Shown: positions 10,552 through 25,500 of the stretch, in pieces
How the letters are laid out: every line of letters begins with the position of its first letter
How positions within the stretch are numbered: the stretch's first letter is position 1
Assembly (NCBI GenBank): GCA_964200185.2
Contig: CAXNAD020000027.1
Coordinates: 1 to 43,694 of the forward strand
Source of the DNA: Choristocarpus tenellus KU-1152
Lineage: Eukaryota; Phaeophyceae
Length of the DNA stretch: 43,694 nt
Reading direction: 5' to 3'
The notes under the pieces: model-generated
The model's database searches: none
The model's input: the letters and a program-made list of their open reading frames with translations, nothing else
What the model was told of the DNA's origin: nothing
Translations under genes and position numbers: made by a program

Positions 10552-13500
10552 GTAATATGGTGTAGGTCTGAATACCAGTTATACATAGTTTAATTGGTAG
10601 GTATCAATCACTTGCTATATTGCACCTTGCATGCATACAACTAGAATATTGGATCGAAATACATTACCCCCCTGAGCACAAGTATCACTTCAAGCAGCGA
10701 CACAGGTTCGTATGCATTGCAATAGATCAGCTTCCTAGATCACCTTTCAAGTTCCTAGAGGATAATGATCCAAGGTATTTATTTCATTCCTAGTGTTGAG
10801 TGTTTTCCTTAGGTCACATCTGTCACATATCCAACATTTCCTTGGACTTGTTCCAAAACTAAATATTTGCTTTTGTTTGCTCACAAGAAACCTCTCTGGT
10901 ATTATCACCTTCTCCCAGTCCAGAAAGATCAATTTTTTTCCATTTGGTAATTACACATTGATTTGCCTATCCACCTGATGATTATTGACTGCATGCAACT
11001 GAGAAAGGGGTGTGTAGAAACCACCTTGCTGAAGTCACATTCTACAATTCCATTGTGACTCAAATAGTTGAGGCATGACTCAATGAACCCAAATGATCTT
11101 GTAGAATCAGCACTGTTGTTGGAAGTTGCAACTCTATGAAGTTTATGGAGATAAGGTGTTGTCTGTCCTGTATTAGTAATATAAGGAAGATAATTGCAGA
11201 AGCATCAATTGTTGTGTGCCACGCATTGTGTTCACTTCCTTGAACTTGTGGAAGCATCCTGCCCATTTTGCTTTATTTGATTTTTGTGTACACTGTCAAC
11301 ATAGGATCAAGTTTGATATACATGATCTTAAGACACGTAAGGAAAAAACTAAAAGTTGGCCTGTTCTCGTTGTAGGTCCAGAAAATGCTCAAGGTGATGG
11401 ATGAACTGGAGGCACCAATGCTGCCTACATTTAACTACCATTTCTCTGAGCTCTCAAAACTCTACATTGAGGCAAAAGACAATGTCAAGTAAGAGCTATT
11501 GACTACAAGAAGTTTTTTTCCAAATTGCTGATGTTGTGCTTGCAAATCTGAGTGTCTTGAGTCTAGCATACTCAGATCAACTAACAATCTGTGAAAAAGA
11601 AATTGTGGAGGAACACAATTGTTGAAGTATGTTCAGGATGTACATCAAGAATGCCATTATGATTATCCTTGTGATGACCACCAGGAGAATATGATCTTTT
11701 GACTAAACAATTGAGTTGGAGGCACCATAAAATCTCAATGTCAAAGTCCTCCCATCTGACAGGTTTCTTACTACTCTGGAACGGCACTTCAAGAACATTG
11801 GTCAGGGCTCTCTCAGTACAACTTTGGACACTTTACCATCAATGATGAATGCCATTCGCATGGTATGGGTCATCAGTCGGCATTACAACACAGATGAGCG
11901 AATGGTTCCACTTATGGAGCTTATTGCTGGAGAAATTGCAAGCAAGGTATTGAACATTGTCTGCTCTTCAACAGTCAATAGTTGGAACCGGAGAGAATGC
12001 GAATTTAAGCAGTCTTTGTGCCTAGCTGTTATTGTGTGTACAACACTTCTTCATTCTTATGATTAACCAATCCCGCTCAGCCAGGTCGAGACTCGGATCA
12101 ACATTCGTACCATACTCATGAAATCTCCAGAGGCTGCAAAGAACATGATCACAGAGGCACGCAAAGTGTTGGAATCATGGCATGCTACCTACATGGATGT
12201 ACGCCACCGCATTGAAGAATCAGGAACAGATCACCGTTGGGAGTTTGACCGCAAGAGACTTTTTGAACAAACTAACTACATGGCTCGAGTATGTGGAGAT
12301 CTGCTAGAGGTAATTTCCTCCTTGAGCATATACTAACAACTGTCTTTATTTTATGTTTCATATCATTTTGTTGGGGATAGGGTGACAAAAACATAATTGC
12401 CTACTCAGCTGTGCTGAACTTATGGTACATGTTCTCCCACAGACTATTCGTAACCATGAGTAAGTTTGGACCAAGCATTCTTGAGTATTTCTGGGCACTC
12501 ATTTAAACACTGTTTCTCAGGTTGACTAGTACAGACCTTGTGCATTGAGCTCAAGTACCCTTCCACCATATGCTACACTCTAACAGTCAATTATTGGATG
12601 AAATCTACAACTTCAGTACTCTTGCCAAGTACCCTAGACCTCAGCTGCATGACCATAGACTACATTTTTAATTCTGTATTGTGGTTGTACTCACAGGTCG
12701 CCACTGTGCTTGACCAATTTCACAAGTTCTTGGGTCCAGAGTTAAAGGCAGTGACAGGAGAATCAGCAGGAATTGATGGCATCATGGAACGTGTTGATGG
12801 ATTGGCACTACCACTCAACAAGGTAGAATGTCCAACTTGTTAAAAGAAATGGAACATATTTATAATATGATATGGTATGATATGATATCCTATCCTCCCA
12901 AGTACAGAACAAGAAAACATGTTCTACTCTTGATCCAGGATCAATGCCCAAAGTATTCCCTGACATATTGATGATGGTTTGATTACATATTTGCTTCCTG
13001 TCCGTGATACGACCAGGTGCCATTTGACATTTTTGATATGAAGTATAAGGATAGCTGGCACACTGTAATGCAGCACTTCAGACAACAGGTTGAAGAGATT
13101 GAAGACATGACCAAATCATTTATAGAACAGTCATTTCAAAAACTTCGATCAGCTGAGGGTGCATTTGAGCTTGTGCAAAACTTTCAGAACATCCAGAGCC
13201 GTGACAGTATTCACCAGCAGATCAATGAGCGCTACAAGGATATACTGTCACAGTACACCAAGGAGCTAGATCATATCAACAACATATTCAACACATACAA
13301 AGCCTCTCCACCAATATACAAGAACTACCCTGCAGTGGCTGGGGCAATAGCTTGGGCACGGGATCTTTACAACAGAGCAAAGAAGCCCATTTTGCGTTTC
13401 AAGGTGGGCACTGTACTCTCATCCATCCCATATGCAAGAGACTCATGTTCCCCCGCTGCTATTATCTTGCATTCAACACCTATTCAGCAGTGCAAAGTAC

Positions 13501-16500
13501 TACAACTAAATTTCATCCATATTTGTGGCATGTGGTTTTGAGGGTGCCAAAGATAAATAAAATAAAAAAATATCATACAATACCACATTATCCATGTCAA
13601 TCAGGCACATGATGGTCTCCTTACAAGCACATTTGGCGAGCAGGTCAAACAAAGGTACCTTGTGTTTGCACATGCAGTGGACTCATACAGCACACGGTTG
13701 TATGTTGAGTGGGAACAACGTGTGGGGGCTGTGGCAACAGAGAAACTTAAGCAACCCATTCTCTGCTCAAGTAGTGTGTATGGAACCCAGCAAAGGCAGG
13801 AGGATGGGCAGGACGGTGAAGGTTTGCGGGAGCAGGGGTCTGCACTAAACCACCTTGCCAAGGTCAGTAAGGTGACCCTTCATCAGCCTTCAATGGAGAA
13901 CAAGAACCCAAGGATGCCCCTACCACCATATGGGGTTAACTTTGCAGCAGAGCTGTTCATGATCATCCGTGAGAGCAAATATTTGGATCTCATGGGATTT
14001 CAGGCAAGATATATAGAAAATATAGGAGCTAGGCCAAAGCGTTTTTAATTTTCATTGTAATATTGACATTGGTGGGACACCATACCACCCTCCATGGTGC
14101 ATCATGCAGGTATGAATAGCTGAATTTTTGGTGTTGGTATTCTTATGATACAGCTGTGAAGAGGTTTAGACATCCCATTATTATTATTAGACATTATTAT
14201 CACTTTGTGTTATCGCTCAAGTATCTCATGCACCATTGAGGTATCATGCTGTGCTTTGAGAGCTGTGGAATCAAGTAATAGATTGTGAAACTTAATTGGT
14301 CAGAGGTGACAGCAACTCTCTGTAGTACATTGATCCCATTCTTGGTCATTGAATGATCTATTTGAGCAAGAGCAATCATTGATTTATCAACATCAACCTG
14401 AGGTAAACATGCCACTAAAAAGATGTCTCAAATTAGTGCTGGGAGTAGTTACCTAGATTCCCCCCTTCAAAATACTTGAAATAATCCTACTGGAAAAGAC
14501 TTGGGATGGCAGTTATGTGAGACCAACCCTCCTTTCACCTCAAATGTCTTGGTGAGAAAATCCTGGGTAGAAAAGGGGAAAACAGATGTTATTGGGGGAG
14601 GCATTGAACACCTTCTGATGAACCAAAGAATGGTAAATAGCGATGACAGTTACATGTGTTTGCTGCACATGCTCCGCTGGATGTCAAGGTACACAACACA
14701 CTGGGCTGTGGTGATCTTGGAAGTGCTTGTAGATTTTTTGAAAATGAACTGAATACTTGTTGTGGGAAATAATATTAATATGGCAGCCTCTTGTAACCAT
14801 CAGATGGCCCCACAATATTAGTTTAGCCAGACTGAGCTCATGTAAATTTTCCCAATATAAGAAAGAGATGGTGATCATTAGAGAGGCAACTCATTAGAGA
14901 GGCAACTAACTCATTAGAGTGGGAATTTATCTGTTCATGGTGTTGTTCTTCGTACCACTTTCATGTTCTGCCATTGGTGCTCTGTTCACAAGAGACCTAT
15001 ATTGTTAGTCCTCACTAACCACAAAGTGATAATATCTTCAAAGTGACCAAGTACACTCACATGCATGTGGATCAACTAACCTCATGTTGCGGAAAATTCT
15101 ATGAATCCCCATTGATGTTTCCATCTCCTCATCTTGTACCAATTTGTGATATGTTGCATGCTAGAGGGCTACAGCAATACTCAATATCTGATACAAATTT
15201 TTTCAAAGGGGGTACAACATTAACCAGTGCAATAGCTTGGTATGCAATATGAGCCAAAGTATCTTAGAGGGTAGAGCTGCGTCCATTTGGGGGTCAAAAT
15301 TTAATGTTGTGATTTCGAAGAAATTTTGGCTATCGTGTTTGTTAGGAAGTGTCATTAACCTTGCTCCGGACATACCTTTTCAGAACGTATAAATTTTACC
15401 TACTCTTAAATATTTTGAAGTAGGAAAATTTCATAAAAACCCCGAGGGAAGCCAAGCCCCAAATGGACAAACAGGGCAAAACTCGTACCCTCTAAGATAC
15501 TTTCACTCATATTGGAGTTATACAAGTTCTACAGTAAATGGGAGGTTGATGGTAGATACTACACTTGTGAAATACCTTCCTAAGAACTATAGCATCATGT
15601 GCAGGTGCCTGAGGCCGCCTTGAATGTGGCCCTTCAAGAGGACAAATACCACAAGTACATTCAGGACCTCCAACATATGCTCAAGAACTATGATGCTCTG
15701 GTAGGAAGTCTCACACATGTGGAGACTTGTCTCTTGTCAAGACAACTACAAAACCTCCAGGCTGTGCTGCTGACAGGTTTTACACCATTGAACTGGAACA
15801 GTCAACGCATTCCTTCCTTCATTGAGACTTGCAACAAAGCTCTCAATGAATTTTCTGGGATAGTAAGTCAGATACACAAGAGTTCAACGATGATCCGGGA
15901 AGTGGTGTCCAGGTGTGTCTCCCAATTAAACTTGATTTTCTCAGCATTGTGTACCTTCTCGAATAGATCAATGCTTTATTTCATTTTGAAGAAGCAATGC
16001 ATCTATTTTAGAGGGTTTGTCTTAGGACCTCCTTGTCTTGCTGCCCTTCCCACAGCATAGAAAATATGCTGCTCATGCAGGAAAAGGACTTCATATCTCC
16101 TGAGGGTCCGCTACCTCCTATGGACGTAGCAGAGTTTTATGACACCTTGGACACAAAGCGATTGGCCAGACTGGATGGATTGGTGCAACAGTACAACAGT
16201 ATTGAGAGCTTGCTTATCAAGGTCAGAAAAAAATCAAGCCAAAGACAAGGCACTTCAACCAGACATGTATTAATGCCTATGAAAAATAGTATTAGGTGCA
16301 GGAAAATGATTTGGTGTGTAGCTGGTCTTCTTTTCGTGGAGGGTAGAAGCCATCAGAGATAGCTGTTGGTTTTCTACGTCCTTCGTTGATGTGGGGGAGA
16401 TATGGAGCTTGGGTGATGTTTCAGGAAAGGGCTAAATATCTATATGTGTATGACTTACTTGACAGCAACATCAACAATCAATGCAGAACTAACCAGCCAT

Positions 16501-19500
16501 TGCTATCTGATGCAAAACCGCAACGGTAATCCTTTACACTTCAACCTTCTTCATCCCATCAATCCACATCTATGCGTAATCTCTGACTTAACAAGTTGGT
16601 TTTGATTTTGTGACCTCTTTGAGATGAAAGATGGGACCTACGCATTTCTGGTCCTGTTCTTCAATATATCATTTTTTTTATAGAAGTAGCAACATTGATT
16701 TGTTCAGATCGGATTGTTGCATGAGATTGTTACATCAGATTGGAATTGACCATTTGCCTATCAAGATGATACATAAAATTGTCCAACATAAATAAAGTAT
16801 ATCAGTGCTTCTCTTTGTAGAGCAAATGATGACTCACCAGTGAGAGGTCTTCCCGTCACCTAGAGACAATGCCAATCAGAGAAGACTTTTCCCACACAGT
16901 GAAGAGGAAGAATCTGACAGTTGCAGAGACAGGGACTGTCATTACCAAGCTGCTTCAGAGGAAATCAACTTGAGTGGGCATGTTAGGCCTCCACGCAAAG
17001 ACAACCACAAAGCTTAGGAACAACTCAAGGCCAATTGCGTTATAGATGCAGGCATGGGGTTGGGGAAGAGAGGGAAATCTTGCCACCAGGTTCTGAACAT
17101 TGAGGAATTGGGAGACAAGCGCTGAGATATCCCATTGAAAGAACCCCACTACCCAGTCCGCTTTATTGTATTGCTGCTCATCTAAACCATTGCTTCCTCT
17201 GGTCTCAAACAAAAAAATACACTTTGGATGTATGAAAGCTTGTGGGGAGTGTTTGGTCACGGAATATGAACAAACCCCTACGGGTGAAAAACACACTTTG
17301 TCTCTATACATCTCGTGATTCAAATCACCCATGTAATACTACACAAAGGAAGTGGGGTAAGAGTCAACCTGTGCTTGCTCGAGTCATGTTTGTGCAAAAA
17401 TTAACCTTATGTCAATACCTTGCTGACTCTTTTCAACATCCCATGATAATTTCAGGTTGAGGAAGTGGTAGCAGGCACGAACACTGGCATGTCACCTCTT
17501 CTAGCAGGTTACTACCACTACTGGGAAAAAAATATTTTTAATGCCATCACCAAATGCATTATATCCAGCATGGCTACATTTCTGGCATTACTTCAAAGCA
17601 AAGATAGACCCCCTCTTTGCGAAGTGAAAGCTACATTGAATGGCAAAGACCTAGTGGTGACACCAACAGTTAATGATATTTACAAGTACCTTACCAAGTC
17701 AGTGAAGAACATGGTTGAGTCTGCACGAATGTTTGTTCGATGGATGCATGGGACTTGCTGCCAGACAGCTCCACAGGTGAGAAAGGATTGTCTGCAACAA
17801 AACAAGTAAGAACAGGGAAGGGTTATACTTTCATGCTTTGAAGCAATCATTTTGTCAGTAAGAAATATATACTTTGATTGATTGTTGTTGAATTTATTGC
17901 AGTTACATTGATTTCATGCCATGTGTATGTCTTACACCACACCTCACCCTATAGTATAATATGTTTAATTTTTCTTGGGTTAGTAGGAGTGTTCTGCAAG
18001 CATGTTTTGTACCACCTTCACTACAGGCTGGATTTCAGACAAAAACATACGCATTCCATGCACATAAACTGGCTCTACATATATGCCCTTACAATTATTT
18101 TTTGGCTTTTAAGAGCCTTCATGTAGATAATTTGTTCCACCTGGTAGAATCTGCATAATCAATACATAACTTTTCAAGGATCCTCACAACTGTGGGTAGT
18201 TGAAAGCAGCATGAGTCTTGCAAGATGGGCATTATCTTCCAGTTGATTCAGGCGGTACAAAAAGGATCAATGCAAACATGTATGTGGTTGGCAAGAACTA
18301 TTTCAACTTAGTTCCCATATTGTTGGTCTGCTTTCTGGGTTCACCAAACCATAGGTTCCATTTCCTTCTCCTTTTTTTATTGGCACAACATGCAGATTAA
18401 GAACAAAATAGAGCTATTTGAAAGTTCCAAGGAGACTAATCAGTTCTGTGGAGCAAATGGAGCAGTACTAAATGTATTTGGCTTTGTTAACTGTCAAAAT
18501 TGAAGGGTCACATGCTTTAAGTAAGCCCAACACAGGGAAAAATGAATACCCAATATGTTCAACACCTGATAAGTACTATGCTTAGTATGAGATTGTAGTG
18601 AAGTGGCAAGCGAGAAATTTCCTTCCATCTTTAAAGATAGGGTCCATCTTTGCAACGAGCATGAGGTAGCATGAAAGACATAGTACAGAAATGCGTTGAC
18701 ATTCTTTGCAAATAGCATTCATCAAGCAGAGTCAAAGGTCTCCCAATTACATTAGGACTTTGGCTGGGTCCTTGACCAGGTAGGAGGCCTTCTAACTTTG
18801 TCAAACAACGTGCAAAGTATGCCATACACCCTGATGCATGCCTCAGACATATCCATGCTTTTCTCTTTGACACTGTCGAGATTGAATGCCTCCAGTCATG
18901 CTTGTTGAGTGTATGGAGGACCCAAACGACCAATTCATCTGTTGGTCAACGAGTTTTTCCTCAAGGTGCAAGGCCTACCAGCTCACATCACTACAACTCG
19001 GCATACTATGTACACAAGTTTTACATGATCATATGGAAAGCTTGAGCAAAATGTAGAGCAGTTTCCACATCTTTTGCCAGGAGCATATACTATATTTCAC
19101 TGGAAACATACCATACAACAAACAATCTGCTGAATATAACTGCCCTATATTTTCCATTTGCTCAGCAATAACCCACTAGATAGTGTACAACAAATGAACA
19201 CTTGCTGCCATAGGTATTTGAGGAGGAGGAGCCTTTTATCTTTTCATTCTATCAAGATATGAGCCAAAATCCACATGTCATCAAGCTCATGCTACAACTC
19301 AACCAGGCTATTCATAAAGTCTTTTCCATGATGAACAAATACTTGGATGGCTGGCGGCGATATGACACAGTGTACAATCTCTGGAACCCAAAGCGAAAAC
19401 AAGCGCTTGACAAGTTGGCTGAAAAGAACCACACCTGTGTCTATTTCGATACAAGGATTGCCAGCTATGAGCTTCTCGCAGAGACCGTTAGGGCACAGCC

Positions 19501-22500
19501 TAGTGAGAAGGATGTGGAGTTTATTCGTATTGACTGCTACTCTGTGGCTGTAGGAATAGCAGCTCAGGCAGACCAGTGGAAGATAGACTATGGGGCAGTG
19601 CTACATCAGTGCTCTTCTGTCTTACTGGAGCAGCTCTGCTCCAAGATGACAGAGGTCAGTGTATTTCTGATTTTCCACAAGGTGCTAGAGGCCACATACA
19701 TGGCCACTGCCATGTGGTGTGATCATTTTGAGGGGTTCCAGGAAATGAACAGTTTTGTCTGATTCTAACGTGTCTTATGTCACAATTGTTTCTGAACTAC
19801 TTTACATAGCCTATTCTCCCCTGCATACTTTCTCAGAGCCACTTTGAATGAGTCAGTCAATTACATATCGGGCGATTAAATTATAAAAGATTCACCTCCT
19901 CACTTTTCCCACCCGTAGAGGGAGGCTGTCTTTGCTTGTGTTACCCTGTATCAAAACTATAAATGACTGACTGCAATAGTGATGTGGCCATCAAAAAATA
20001 TATATGTTTTTATCAGGTAGCTTTCTACTAAGGTACTACTAACAACGTCTCAACCACATCTCATGCTATGAATATTTAATTTGATACCAATGATCAACTT
20101 TCAAGCCACATTACAGTACTACTGTTCTAGGGGTACATCAACCAGAACTTGTTTGATGTTTTCCTGTATGTCTAACTAATGAACCTGTACACTCAAAGCC
20201 TGTGCCATTGTACTCATTATATTTTTACTTAAAGCACTTAACAGATAGCATCTACGTCACTCTTTTCCCTTTCCCACTTCTCCCCTAACACTGCCAGTGC
20301 CTGTATGGCACATTCTCTCGGCCATGAATTCAACGACCTGTGAACATTATCCCCTCAAACAATGTCAATCCCCAGCTTGAGGAGGACCTTCAAGGTGACC
20401 CAGACAACCTTGATGCTTTGAAGTTTGTTCTAAACACCATTGCTGATGTATGTGGTATGGGCATGGATGTGGAACTCAGCATTCTGGATGTAATGGAACG
20501 ATATCGCACACTCCACCACTACTGCATTCCTGTACCTGAGGAAGAGATGACCAAGGCCACCAAGATTGCAGATCGCTGGCAATCACTATTTCTTGAGGCC
20601 AAGACAAAGGACTTGTGCCTTGTTAAGGTCAAAGAGCAATTCCGTGAGGTCACGAAAAGACAGGCTCTGGAATTTCATGCCGACCTGAAGGACATGGAGA
20701 GGGAGTTCAAGGCCACAGGACCTGGCAATTCTAGCACTGACCTTGAGGATGGGGCTCGTCTTCTTGCTGAGTATGAGGAAAGGGTGCAGGTGGGCAGACT
20801 AGATATTGGACTCTTCATATTAAAAAAACTTATGAAAAATACTACACTCAAAGCACTTAATAACATTTCATAAAGAGCCCCTTGAAACAGTATTGTTTGC
20901 TCATTCCAATTCTCCACTAGTACGGTAAAATTACCTCATGCAGTGTCCAAGTCAAATACTTTTTGCCCTACCCCCCCTACTGATTCCAACAAATTTAGTG
21001 CGGTAGTAAGTACACTCTGAACAATTAAATTTCCGTATTACTCAGTTCATTATATCACTTGTACGGCGGGGGGAAACTGCCCAGAGAGAGGTGCTCAGGA
21101 AGGTGCGTTCTGGTCTATTTTATACTCAACCATTTATAAATACAAATATACATGAATGCTAGAATGCACTAGTCCCAATATTCCTTAATTTCCCTTTCAG
21201 GTGTACTTGATAGATAAAATGGATTTGCCTCTGTTTAAAAAGAGGGTAGTGTTTGGACAGAATACTGATTCAAAGGGGCACCCTGGCAGTGTTTTTCCAG
21301 CTCCAAATTGGTCCAAAATTCCTACTTGAAGTATATACTCTACAATGATATGAACAGCTCCTGAGATAGGTGTCTAGGAAAATGAACTCCTTTGACTCAA
21401 GGCAAATCCTGTCTTCTACAGACAACAATTGGAATAGCTCAGCAAAAAAATGAACTTCGCTCTCCACCTGGCCTCATCACAATTTTTCAGTGGAGATGAG
21501 ATACATAAATCTCTTCCTTGTAGTGTGCAGTAATCACAGCCCCTCACTGAAATTCTGATCATTGATCAAAGGTACAAAAATATTTTGTATTTTATCTCCA
21601 ACACAAGTCCTTCGACTGTGAACATCATCCCATGTCAGGCCTGCACAATGAAGAAGCTGGAGTTAGTCAATGCAGAGGGTCTGTTTGGTCTGGGCATAAC
21701 TGATTATCCCGAGCTCAATCGTGTATCAGCTGAGCTGAAGAGACTTTCAAGGATCTATGACCTCTACAGAGAACAACGAGAGTTTGAGGAGGGCAATGGT
21801 GCTACCCCATGGGCAGATCTGGATGTAGGATCTCTGCAACGAGGCGTAGAAGATTTGGAGAAAAAAGCCAGAAAAGAGAAGCAATTCAAGGAGCATCCCA
21901 CCTTTCGTGCTGTGGAGACTAGAATATTCAACTTCAAAGACAGCATTCCTCTTATCACCAACCTTAAGAATGATGCTATGAAGCCACGGCACTGGGAAAA
22001 GTTGATTGAGGTGGGTCATTTTGCTATAGATGCTCTAAGGTTGTTTGGGGACTAGCGCAGTATCTGCTTCCTACCTTGACACCAAGCAAGTTGCACACAA
22101 TATAATGGCCCGTAATTGCCTCCCAAACGCGTGTGCTTTACTTTCCAGATGACAGGTGTCAAATTTGATGCTTCAAACTTCAAGTCACTGACACTCGGGA
22201 ATATATTCCAGATGGAGCTCCACCGTTTTACTGCTGATATTGATGAAATTGTCAATGAGTCTGTTCAGGAACTAAAGATTGAGAATGAAATACGAAAGAT
22301 TGAGGCTACGTGGCGGAAAACAGAGTTGGTGTTGGCCAAATACACAAAGAATGGTGTGGACAGGAGTTACGTCCTACGAGCAGCCGATGATATAAAGATG
22401 GAGCTGGAAGACAATATGCTCAATCTGCAGACAATGGCTGGCAGCAGATTTGTGGGGAGCTTTGCTGATCAGGTGATTGTACCATAGCTGCTGTAAGTTC

Positions 22501-25500
22501 ATTGGATGCAAAAGCCCATAGTACCTGAAAGCACCAGCTCCCACTTAGTGCTTGTTTGGTTAAAGAGACACAAAGCATCACATGGGTTGACCTGAGCACA
22601 ATTGTAGTGCTGGTAAGGAACAGTGTCCTGACACGCTTCATTTATAGTGAGGCATAGAGCCCTACTTTTGTATTACTGTTACTATCTGAGAGAAAAAAGT
22701 GATGACAAGTGCAACTTGGAATCAGCATTGTATTGTTGCATGGGGACCAAGGTATCAAGTTCAGACCATGTGTTCTCGTGTTTCGTACTCATATATCATA
22801 CTCATGTATCATACTCATGTATCATACTCATGCATCATACTCATATATCATACTCATGCATCATACTCATATATCATACTCATATATCATACTCATGCAT
22901 CATACTCATATATCATACACATATAATATTAGCACTACTTGTTTGCACTTCATTTTGGAACCCTCTTTCCTACCTTGTATTGCCTTCCTACAGATGAAAA
23001 ATATGATGAATTGACTCTTTATGGGCAGATTCTTTGCCTGTGTACCTCAATCTGTTTCCTATATAATGACCTTGCTGTAACGCCTGAATTGATGCCTCAC
23101 CCCCTGTAGGTGCGTGGTTGGGAACGGACCCTAAACTTGGTCAATGAGACACTTGACATGTGGTACACTGTACAGCGCAAGTGGATGTATCTAGAGAGCA
23201 TATTTATTGGTGCAGAAGACATCCGTCTACAACTTCCAGAGGAGGCCAAGAAGTTTGATGCCATTGACAAGGCGTTTAAGCAGGTGCGATAGTGCTAAGC
23301 CAGTAAGCACACCACACACACTTGTACTTGTAGTGTGAAGTAATTGGATTGATGATGAGACTCTCTCTTGTTCGAGTAATTTGGCATAGGCAGGAAGTGC
23401 TGGTCCTCTAGAGTCAATTAGACTGTGTCTTAAAGCGACCTGTTGTTTTGTGAGTTATGGACGTGAAAGACTTTTGAGAGATCAAAAGGAATTTATATAT
23501 ATATATATGTGTGTTGGACTGGGTGATTGTAATTGGTTTAGGAGCAAACTATGGATCTTAGCTTCAATCATTTTTATATGTTACCTTTTGGTTTCTCAAA
23601 AACACAGAACCTTTGAGACACTGCCTTATAATAATTGAAGGTGTGATATAAGAAAAATTCAGAGCAGATGAGAGGCACCCGGTATAGATGAAAACAGAAG
23701 GACTGAATTTGTATAAAATTGTACATGTTCTCTCCTTCTCAATTACTTAAAAGGATTTTTGGCTATTTTCTACTCATTTATACATGTAATGGCAAATGAT
23801 GCTGAGGACACAGTGTAATTTGATATGGGGTCCATCTTACAGAATCAATCAAGTCGCAGGTGTGCACCTAAAGGAAGGGTACATGCTGTGCACCACCCTT
23901 TCCTTTCAACCTAGAATACTCAACCGACAAACAAACAATACCAAAGAGAGTTAGTTACTTATATCAACAATACTAAAGAGATTTACTTATATCAATGAAA
24001 TATTGCCTGCATTCTTATTATTGCCTAAATTATCCAGCAATGGCAATCGGGGGTCCTGTTGGGCAATCAATAAACCAACTTTGTTGGTGGTTGTGTGTGG
24101 AACCAGGGTCAACATACTTGGTGAAGGAGCAGTGGAGTGTAAAATCAGAGTAAAGAGGGCATACTAATCCACAATCTGTACAGGGGAGTTGAATCAAGTA
24201 ACAGGAGCACACGTTGTTGAAGATATATATATCGCTTGTACAAGGCAGAGCTAAATTGGGAAAAAAATCCTCCTGTCCATGTTTCACAGTATGTTGACCT
24301 TTAATGTACAAGGAAAGTCAACATCCTATTCAGGTGTTACCTTATAGTAGACACCACATAGCAACATTCACTTCACTCTGGTGGATCAGCTGCTTAATGT
24401 AGCACTATCAGTAGAGTACTCAGGGGAACTATTGTAATGGCATGTGACATGCCTCTCAACCTGAAGCAGAAGTAGGTGCACAAGGAAGTAGATGGACAAA
24501 GAGAGAGACTACACCAGAGTAATACTATATGAATACAAATATTAGTAGTAATAAATGTTAGTGATTTGCTCCCTTCACATCAGGGACTACTCCAATGACA
24601 TTACTAGCAGGGAAGTAAACATTCTGTGGAAATAATTCCATAAACATGGTTGATTGAAAGCAGCTGAGTGGTCTTTGAAGTTAGTAAGTAGTATTGTTAG
24701 AAGGAGTAGAAAACATTAAAAGATTACAGGCATGTGCATGGAAAGGGGAAGGTACAGTAAAATGTTTTTAGAGAGGTCACGATCATTCAGCACGTCACTG
24801 CAAAAACTACCTTGAAGGTTTGATTTTTTTGGAAATACATACGATAGCAAATATGAAGAAGGTGTTTTGAAGTGCCTCAAATAGAACAACCACATCATGC
24901 AATCAAGCTGAAAGCTCAAGATCAAGCAAATAACCTTCGGCAAAGTCAAAGAAGTGACCAACAGGGGGCAGTGCTCAACACCACGGAATGGATTGGTGGA
25001 GTGATGAACTGCAGCCTCACAGTCCTGCATAGGTTCTTGTATTATAGCAGCTACCTCACTTGCCCCTTATTTGAAGCCACTCCTTGAATAATTTATTTCT
25101 TCTAACACTAGTAATATCATTCCCACTCCCTTGGCCTGGACAATTGCTCAATTGCAGATCATGACTCAGACTTACCAAAACCCAAATGTCACAGAGGCAT
25201 GCACAGCAGACAATCGTCTAGAAGCTTTGGAGAGTCTAAGTGAGCGCCTGGATTTGACCCAGAAGTCCTTATCGGACTACCTGGACACCAAGAGAAACTC
25301 ATTCCCGCGGTTTTTCTTCATTTCTGATGATGAATTGCTGTCTGTTCTTGGCTCCAGTGATCCCACATCCATTCAGGCAGGAAGGAGGCAGGGCCGGTGA
25401 TTTATTCCTGTCTATTTTGGGATCTCATCTTGTCAAAAAATATCCCGGCCTGAGGAAACTATTTTAGGCTATACAACAATATTACGACTGCATACGCTGT

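Noticed and set aside
13863-13910. Possible very short intron after LNHLAK in DNAH10 exon 7 (donor GTCAGT)
   Set aside because: No acceptor gives an intron of reasonable length in phase, and the frame stays open into the conserved VNFAAELF block, so a single exon is simpler.
18631-18933. 100-codon minus-strand frame in DNAH10 intron 10
   Set aside because: No conserved motif, and nothing adjacent suggests a nested gene or a transposase.
22647-23014. Three overlapping open frames rich in Tyr, His and Ile
   Set aside because: They are created by the 13-bp minisatellite in intron 14, whose unit has no stop in any forward frame.
24030-24311. 93-codon minus-strand frame in DNAH10 intron 15
   Set aside because: Cys-rich but without recognisable domain or splice context; probably chance.
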